A DNA stretch of 35,000 nucleotides. Origin: Mesostigma viride. Its lineage: Eukaryota; Streptophyta; Mesostigmatophyceae; Mesostigmatales; Mesostigmataceae. The position numbers were made by a program, and so were the translations under genes. The notes under the pieces were generated by a model. It searched no databases. It saw nothing but the letters and a program-made list of their open reading frames with translations, and was not told the origin of the DNA. Within the stretch, counting starts at the first letter, position 1; each line of letters starts with the position of its first letter. Location of the stretch: contig RPFO01000165.1 in NCBI GenBank assembly GCA_009746045.1, positions 2,110,021 to 2,145,020 on the forward strand, written 5' to 3'. Positions 28,500-35,000 of the stretch are shown here, piece by piece.

Positions 28500-30442
28500 T
28501 TACCCGTCCCCACTGCCCTTGTCCTTTTTCTGACCCTCGCCTTTGCCCTTGGCGCTCCTGCGGTCCCGCTCAATCTCCTTGGCCTCATCGCCTTCCTGGT
28601 GTGTGGCCAGGTAGCGCGCGTATGCTGACCCGCCACGCACGCTGATGCCAATGCTGTCGGCATAGCGCTTGTTCGGGTGCGCATAACGACGCTCGCCCTC
28701 CACAGATAGCGACTCGAAGCTGCGGTCGCGGAACATGACCTTGTGGTGCTTGCCCTTGACAAGGTCGCCCCCAGCCGATGCGGGGCGGCCAATCAGCCGC
28801 AGCACATCTTTGCGGCTTGACCCGGTGGGTGCGCTCAGCTTGCGCCGCGCGATGGCTGTAAACAAACACAAGCATTAAGGTTAGCATCAGCCAAGCACAC
28901 TGTCGAGAGAATGCAAGTAGAATATCCATGGGTGAGCCGGACACTACAAATACCATAAGCCACTCGCCACACAACCTAGCCGGCAAGCGCGCTACCACAA
29001 GTCAGTGTGTATAGAAAAGACATTGCAGTCAGAGCAGGTACAAAATTTTCCTAAGATTCTGCAGCTACGCGATGGCATCTAGACAGCAGGACTGGACACA
29101 AGCACGCAACAGGCGTGGCAGATGCATGGGGATAACCGCCAAAACAGCTGACAAAGTACCGTCCATATTGCTAGAACCCCATGGAAACTCTAGAAAGAAA
29201 CATGGCCCAAGACGCTTCATCATCTGCAAGATCTCCTTTTCCACATAGTCCTTTTGCACATCTAGGTGTACTCACTCTCTTGCATCGCCTCCACCGACAT
29301 GGCGCTTCGCTCGGCTGCCAAGTCCAGCTCATCGGATGCAGCCTCCTCGTCGCGACGCCTGCTCAGGCTGGAAATGTCCACTGAGCGCCGCTGGCGCATC
29401 ATTTCCTCCTTATCGTCGCTCACCTCCCTTTCCACAGTCCTCTCCGTGTCCTCCTCTTCCTTGGCGATGGCCTGGGCCATGTCGGCAAAAATGCCGTTGC
29501 CACCGCGCATGGTGCCGCCCACCTCAGCCACCTTCTTCTTGGTCTCCGGGGTCATGCGGAATACCGGTGACGCGTGGTAGCGCGCGAGGCATTGCAGCTG
29601 GTCATGTGGGGCGGGGGGTGGGGCAGGGGGGATAGGGAAGGCGCGACAAAATGTCAAATTGCATGGATACCCTAGTGGTCCAATTCACTTTGAGACACAT
29701 ATTTTGCCACCCCAAAACAAGGTGAAAGTTAAGGTTTGCGAGGCAAAACTATTTCCACATGGTAATTCCGATGCGGCGTTTGTTTAGTACAACACAAAGA
29801 AATTGGGATAAAATCTAGTAGACAAATACAGTAGCATTGAAACTTGAGCATACGAGCCCGAAAAAAGCAAATCCATAGAAGTTTGCGAGGTCGATTTGCA
29901 AAATATTTGTCGCAAAGTGATTTTGACCACTACAGTAGCAAACAAGGGAGGGCAAAGCGGCCGGACGCAGGCATAGACAGAGGCATGGACAATGAGGGGC
30001 TTGCAAAGAGCACAGAGGCATGCCTATGTGTGGGTGTGGGTGTTTATAAAGGTTGAGGAGATTGCGCTTGGGCAGGTACGGCGGTGTGCCATTCCAAATT
30101 GTGAGGTACATGCATGCCGGTGTTGTCTGCTTGGTGTGAGGATGGCTGGTAATTGGAAAACCCAGGCAAAGGGGCAAAGGGTGCATGGTACACAGCCACT
30201 CCACAAATACCACTCATGGCCTTGCAGCCACCATCTTTCAACCTCCATCACCCACCCACCCGCCCATCCGCCCAACGATGGGGTGGGGTGTGGGGAGGGG
30301 GGGAAGGAAGGTGGCGGGGACTCACGTGTCTCTGCATCTGCTTGCGGTGGTAACTGATGCACGCGTTGACGAACTTCTCGTAGATGACATAGCCGCCCGG
30401 GTTCTCGTCCAGCATGCGTTCCGGGTGGAACTGGAGGCCCAC
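28500..30442 (-). CDS. Class I glutamine amidotransferase-like protein, last three exons
   Basis: Exons on the minus strand: 30442-30326, 29595-29277 and 28855-28500. Splice sites are strong (GTGAGT donors at 30325 and 29276; CACCCACCAG, CATGACCAG and TTGTTTACAG acceptors) and phases agree (0, then 1). Exon one encodes VGLQFHPERMLDENPGGYV, then YEKFVNACISYHRKQMQ. The HPE pair supplies the catalytic His and Glu of the GATase1 triad, and the GLQFHPERM...YEKFVNA...Y pattern resembles plant GAT1_2.1-type proteins of the gamma-glutamyl hydrolase-like (C26) family. The catalytic Cys exon is not found in the window. Exons two and three add about 220 residues of charged sequence (KEEEDTERTVEREVSDDKEE; RRSAKGKGEGQKKDKGSGDG) beyond the usual domain end. 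Stop TAA at 28500-28502. It may act in glutamine or gamma-glutamyl metabolism; the substrate is unknown. Confidence 0.72.
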
Positions 30443-30977
30443 CTGGTGGGTGCCGCGCCACGTGAGCAGGGAGCGGGGCCAAGGGGGCAACCGCGAGGAC
30501 CAGGCAGGAGAACAGGTGAGGCAGACAAGGTACACGGGTCGGAACGAGCGATACTGGACTAGGGAACGCTACCCCCTAGGGGAGGGGCCCCGTGACGCCT
30601 AGACCCAGCCGCAAGAACTGATCACAGGATACTTGGAGCAGGTGAGCAGATGGTAGGGGCGGGTGTTGCAGGCTCATGTGTTTCATGAGAGTGGCGGACG
30701 CGCCCGCATTTCGAACACAAGGCAAATAGAGAGGCAAGGTACGCGCACCTTAGGAAAGGGCATCAGCATTGGGAGACGAACAGTTCCACGAACGGGCAAC
30801 CCTTGCAGTCCCGACACAGGAGCTGAAACTACAATGCTGGGTGTGAAGCCTGAAAGGATTGAACACTCATTAAGTGTGGGTATATGGGTGCATGGGTGGG
30901 TGGGGTGCCAAGGTGCAGGCAGGCATCGATGCGAGGGCACGTGCTTGCACCGATGCATGGGTGGCTCAGTCAGCAAG
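30443..30977. other. Upstream of the amidotransferase exons, probable intron
   Basis: No exon with a GATase Cys motif seen. Likely intronic sequence of the minus-strand gene, or the junction with unrelated sequence. Confidence 0.4.
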
Positions 30978-31105
30978 TGGTTGGTTGGTTGGTTGGTTGG
31001 TTGGTTGGTTGGTTGGTTGGTTGGTTGGTTGGTTGGTTGGTTGGTTGGTTGGTTGGTTGGTTGGTTGGTTGGTTGGTTGGTTGGTTGGTTGGTTGGTTGG
31101 TTGGT

Positions 31106-31164
<59 letters not shown>

Positions 31165-31594
31165 TGGGTTGGTTGGTTGGTTGGTTGGTTGGTGGGTGGG
31201 TGGGTGAGTAGATCGGTCGGTCGGTCGGTCGGTCGGTCGGTCGGTCGGTCGGTCGGTCCGTCGGTCGGTCCGTTGGTCGGTCCGTTGTTCGTTCGTTCGT
31301 TCGTTCGTTCGTTCGTTCGTTCGTTCGTTCGTTCGTTCGTTCGTTCGTTCGTTCGTTCGTTCGGTCGGTCCGTCGGTCGGTCCGTCGGTCGGTCCGTCGG
31401 TCGGTCGGTCGGTCGGTCGGTCGGTCGGTCGGTCGGTCGGTCGGTCGGTCGGTCGGTCGGTCGGTCGGTCGGTCGGTCGGTCGGTCGGTCGGTCGGTCGG
31501 TCGGTCGGTCGGTCGGTCGGTCGGTCGGTCGGTCGGTCGGTCGGTCGGTCGGTCGGTCGGTCGGTTGGGTGGGTTAGTTGGTTGGTTGGTTTGA
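30978..31594. repeat. Compound tetranucleotide array GGTT/GGCT/GGTC/GTTC
   Basis: Order on the plus strand: (GGTT) 30978-31107, (GGCT) to about 31162, (GGTT) 31167-31191, (GGTG) to 31206, (GGTC) 31214-31258 with GTCC variants, (GTTC) 31285-31362, mixed GGTC/CGTC to 31398, (GGTC) 31398-31566, then a short (GGTT) close. Neighbouring blocks differ by one base. Long frames (GWLV, RSVG, PTDR) are repeat artefacts. Confidence 0.95.
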
Positions 31595-33540
31595 TGGGTG
31601 CTGAAGCAAATGTCCATTGGAGTGCCTTCCTACCAGAGAAACAAGTTTATTACAATAAGTGTGAGCAGGCTTTAACAGTTGAGCCTAGCCACACCCTCAA
31701 AATAATTGTACACGTAATTGTCAAGTTAGGCCAGTTCACCATGCTGGGGCCCAGCACATGCCCCCTTGGTTCAATCTTGTCCCACATCTTCACCTCTGGC
31801 CACCCAGGCCGTTTCCAGCCCTGGTGGTAGGAATGCAACCACTTGGAATGCTGGGCTCTTGTTGGCATAAAGATGCCCCCCCTCCCGCCCTCGTGTGGTC
31901 GCTGCGGCCAGTTTTCCGGCAGACGCAGGGCGGAGCCACATGCGTTCCCCCGATCAGAGGGGGGCATCCCAGTGCTGCCACGGAAGGACTTTCGCCACCT
32001 GGGAACGTCTCCAGCTCACCCAACCACCATCACCAGCCCACCTGCAAAGCCACTGGGATTCCCGGAGGGTAGAGCCACTGCCACTAGCTCTATATTCCCC
32101 CCATTGTGATGATGATGATGGCTCCGGACCTCCTGGCGCCAAGGGCTCACCATCACCATGGTCGCACGAGCGTTGACGCTGCCGCAGCCGAGTCAAGCTT
32201 TATGGTACATGATGCATTCTATAAAAACAAACCCAACCTCACTGCCTGGTTCCATGCACACCACCCCTTGCGGGGCGCGCTGGAAAACGGCAAAAGCAAA
32301 GCGAAGCCGGCCGCCTTTGGGCGGGCGCAGCGGAAATTTTCTTTTTCCCCCAGGCTTGCCAGGCTCTGTAGCATTTTTCAAACAAATTAATTAAATGCGC
32401 ATGAATACCCACGGTTTTCCGCAGCTTCCCACCTCTCCCTTATCGCCAAGGGCAGAACGGGGCTGCTCGACGGAGCGCCGAGAGGGTACAGGGCGCCTGC
32501 CGCCCTCTTCGGGCCGACAGCACCCTCCCGACCCACAGCAGCCGCTGCTATTGGTGCATCCTTCGGTTTCTTCTGACCCCATTCTGTCTGAAAACCGCCC
32601 TGCTTTCCTCGTGCACGCCGCTACGGAGAAGGAATCCCCGGCGGACAATATAGTCAAGGGCAAAACTAGCGCTTCCTTCAGGGATCGTCGCCTCGCGCTG
32701 TCCTTTCGCAGGGCTCTCTGCCATATACAGCCTTCTCCAAAAACCGCCCTCCCTTAATGTCCTGACTTTCGAAAACAAAGCCACTACGGGCGCCCAAATG
32801 GAGCCCCGCCGGCGCACCCCAGCGCCATGGGGGAACACCCCAGGACCAGCGCCAAAACCCATCACCAATATTTCGAAAAACAGCGGATCACCTCCCCGTT
32901 AATGGGGAGGGCGGCAGCGTCCACTTACATTGGGCGTAACCGCCCTAGTGGCCACAAAGCGGCCCCCATAGCGGCCAGCCCACCTTTTCTCACGTTGGAA
33001 AGTTGCAAGCTGCAAAAAGGCCTCCCTACATTCACCACACCACTCTGAGTACGTGTGAAAAAGAATAACTAAGCACATGCTCTCAAGGCGCCGCGCCCCC
33101 ATCAAAAGGGGGGGCACGGATGACAGTAGGCACTAGTACCGGCGCAATGCCGGTCCCCACTCTCTCTAGTCCTATGTAACACAAGCACCTCACACGGTGT
33201 AGGTAACGTACGGTAAAGCTACACCGCCCGCATTAGTAGTTTTAATGCATCCCCAATTTCTGCCCTCTGCGAATTTTGAATTACCCTGGATGGATTGTTG
33301 GGAGCCAAGTACGGGCCCCGGCTTTTCTTTGTTTATTTAAAATTCTTTGCTTGTTTTTTCGTCGCGCGACCGTTCAAGGCAGTCGGGTTCTTATTTACTA
33401 CGGTGACGTCCCCTGATTTTCTGTTCTTTCAGCTTGCTGTTTCCCCCATAATAACCCCCCAAGGCCGGCAAGATTATATTAATTAATTTACGTTGTTTGT
33501 TTTGTAAGTACATCTTTACTCCAATCCACAGCCCTGGGAG
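31595..33540. other. No supportable gene; GC-rich in part
   Basis: Minus-strand frame 31650-31967 and plus frames 32106-32390 and 32395-32757 are open but match nothing I know and lack splice or start support. CACTTATTGTAATAAAC on the minus strand (31647-31663) contains UGUAA and AATAAA and could mark a 3' end. A GCC-rich inverted motif is at 33150-33166 (ACCGGC GCAAT GCCGGT). Confidence 0.4.
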
Positions 33541-33563
33541 GCAGTTATTAACCCATAGTCCGG

Positions 33564-33589
33564 AAACAGTGCGATATATCGCACTGTTT
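33564..33589. repeat. Perfect 26-bp palindrome
   Basis: Centred on GCGATATATCGC with outer AAACAGT/ACTGTTT arms. Could be a dimeric protein-binding site or transposon end; no other copy in the window. Confidence 0.9.
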
Positions 33590-33597
33590 GACTCCCG

Positions 33598-33633
33598 GTG
33601 GCGCGGCGCTCAATTCCCGGAGCGCCGCGCCAC
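33598..33633. repeat. 14-bp-arm GC-rich hairpin
   Basis: GTGGCGCGGCGCTC (33598-33611) pairs with GAGCGCCGCGCCAC (33620-33633) around an 8-base loop, 8 bases after the palindrome at 33564. Not followed by a T run, so not a bacterial-type terminator. Confidence 0.9.
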
Positions 33634-35000
33634 TTGTGACGGATGACAGTTGTCCGGTGGGTCTGGGAACACTTAAGGACGAAGGTGATGCATAGGTTTG
33701 GGGGTAATATTCGCCATAGCCTGGTAAATACAACGTGTATTGAGACAGTATCACGTGACTTTGGCGGGAAATTTTCACTCGCGCGCGCGTAACGAGATAT
33801 GGCTGCTAGCGTGCCGTTATCAAGGAAATTTTGCGTCTCGCGGCTTGTAATGGTTCAGAATGTTGCTCAGAATGATGATGCGTGATTTTCATAGGTCAGG
33901 GGTGGCCAGATGTATAGCATTGGTAAAATACAGGTAGGAAATTACTGCTTTCTTGGTCGTCAGTACCAGATGAGTAATGGCATGCCATATGTCGATTTTC
34001 TTCTTATGGCCCGGCAGTCTGCGCCAGCCCGAGCACCCAGTTTTGGTACGGGACATCCGCAGCAGCGCCCCTGTGAATTCGGATGCGTTTATAGGTCATA
34101 TTTGCACAGAACATCAACCTGGTAATCATGGAGGATGCATTCACTATGCGGCTATGGCGGCCTATGCCTGGAAAGCATTAGCCAGTGTGAGATATGAGGG
34201 TCCCGGCCAGCAGAACCCGGAAAGGTCGTGATCAAGCCAGGTACGGCAACGTGTTTGCATGTCGTTTGCACGGGAATCTGTCGTTTATACATCGATTTTA
34301 CACGAGTGTATCAGTGCCTCTTGCAGCAGGTTTCCATGCCTGCTGTATGAGTGCTATTAGCCCCAAATCTGCTCAGTTTGTGGTGTTTCTTTGGAGGATG
34401 CCATTCCGTTAGTGCTGGTTTAGCACTTGTTTGTTTCCCAGCACTTTTTACAGTCCTATGTGGCTGTATACAATGCATAAGTGTGTGGCATTTCATGGAT
34501 GGCTGCTTAGGCGCGCGTAACCCACACACGTAAGTGAGCGCATTATATAGGTCAGATGGGCTATCCGTGCGGTCTGACCCAAGGAAAGCATGGTGGCACT
34601 ATCCAATGAAATTGTCCAATGTTAATGTTGAGGTTCCTGACCCTCCCAGTAGATGTTATTATCTAAGGGGATTTTGCTTACCTGAAAATGATCGTCTTTT
34701 GTCCAACTTTGGCAGTAAATATCTTGCAAAGCACTGAATGGACTCCGGATAATATTGCATATTCTGAAAGCCCTTGAAGTGTAGATACTCCTAGCACCTT
34801 GGTTGGGGGTATTTGGAGTTGTGGCCTATGAGTTATGATTTTTTCCATTTTCAGGGGTCTAAAAATGCCAAAAACCCATTCCCGGACTATGAGTTAATCA
34901 ACATTTCTTTTGTTTATTTTAACGTTTTTGGGCGGAAAATTTTTTAGCAATTCTTTATTTCATTCAACTACCAATGCGGGCCGTGTACGCTACAGGCAGC
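33634..35000. other. Right end, no supportable gene
   Basis: An ATG at 33799 opens a 28-codon frame and frames at 33910-34231 are open but change register and resemble nothing known. TTTTCAGGGG followed by AAAATGCCA at 34848-34870 echoes TTTCAGGGG...AACATGCCA at 26818-26840, which may be an old repeat. Confidence 0.35.

Noticed and set aside
28500-28502. Non-standard genetic code (TAA as Gln) to explain the open frame after TAA
   Set aside because: TAA, TAG and TGA all end plausible frames elsewhere in the window (element 1 RNase H, LINE-A, zinc-finger gene), so a code change is not supported.
30874-31830. Long frames rich in GWLV, RSVG and PTDR
   Set aside because: Translation of the compound tetranucleotide array; no start, splice or domain support.
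32395-32757. Plus-strand gene of 120 codons
   Set aside because: No recognisable domain, no splice or promoter evidence, and an equally open minus frame overlaps it in GC-rich sequence.
33598-33633. Rho-independent terminator
   Set aside because: Hairpin lacks a T tract and the context is eukaryotic.

Overview
The window is eukaryotic nuclear DNA, most likely from a chlorophyte green alga with a repeat-rich genome. It holds copia-type LTR retrotransposons, LINEs, a tRNA-related SINE, terminal-inverted-repeat elements and very long tetranucleotide arrays. Host genes are sparse and split by GT-AG introns. The green-algal reading rests on two points: UGUAA, the chlorophyte poly(A) signal, lies shortly downstream of the stop codon in both candidate host genes on the minus strand (28399-28403 and 26080-26084), and one gene carries a plant/algal-type class I glutamine amidotransferase tail. 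I cannot name the species.

Layout, left to right. 1-906 and 8718-11799 are a decayed gag gene of one retrotransposon (element 2). It is split by a complete LTR retrotransposon (element 1, 907-8712, 5-bp target duplication CTAGC) and by a 0.77-kb MITE-like element (9718-10486). 12151-14948 is bounded by 34-bp inverted repeats and carries a two-exon gene for a zinc-finger protein with a long Met-Gly repeat, preceded by large palindromes. 14967-16240 holds a short ORF fragment and a 5'-truncated LINE (LINE-A) inserted in a second LINE (LINE-B). 16241-23734 is a second LTR retrotransposon on the minus strand (element 3, target duplication TGTAC) that also landed in LINE-B. One of its LTRs contains a 133-bp tRNA-related SINE. 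23740-25732 is the rest of LINE-B, whose 3' UTR has expanded into about 371 perfect CCAT units. 25.9-28.4 kb is mostly non-coding with a candidate two-exon 3' gene end. 28500-30442 holds the last three exons of a minus-strand glutamine-amidotransferase-like gene. 30978-31594 is a compound GGTT/GGCT/GGTC/GTTC array. The remainder to 35000 has no gene I can support.

Elements 1 and 3 form one lineage. Both LTRs start AGTT and end AACT instead of TG...CA, both use 5-bp target duplications and a polypurine tract directly next to the 3' LTR, and both share a tRNA T-arm-like island in the 3' untranslated region. In element 1, pol reads integrase, protease, reverse transcriptase, RNase H, so the protease lies downstream of integrase instead of upstream as in Ty1/copia. 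Gag and pol share one frame separated by a single UGA followed by CUG. Element 3 has almost identical LTRs but heavily eroded coding sequence, as expected for a defective copy mobilised in trans.

Relative order of events from nesting: element 2 before element 1; LINE-B before LINE-A and before element 3; element 3 before the SINE.
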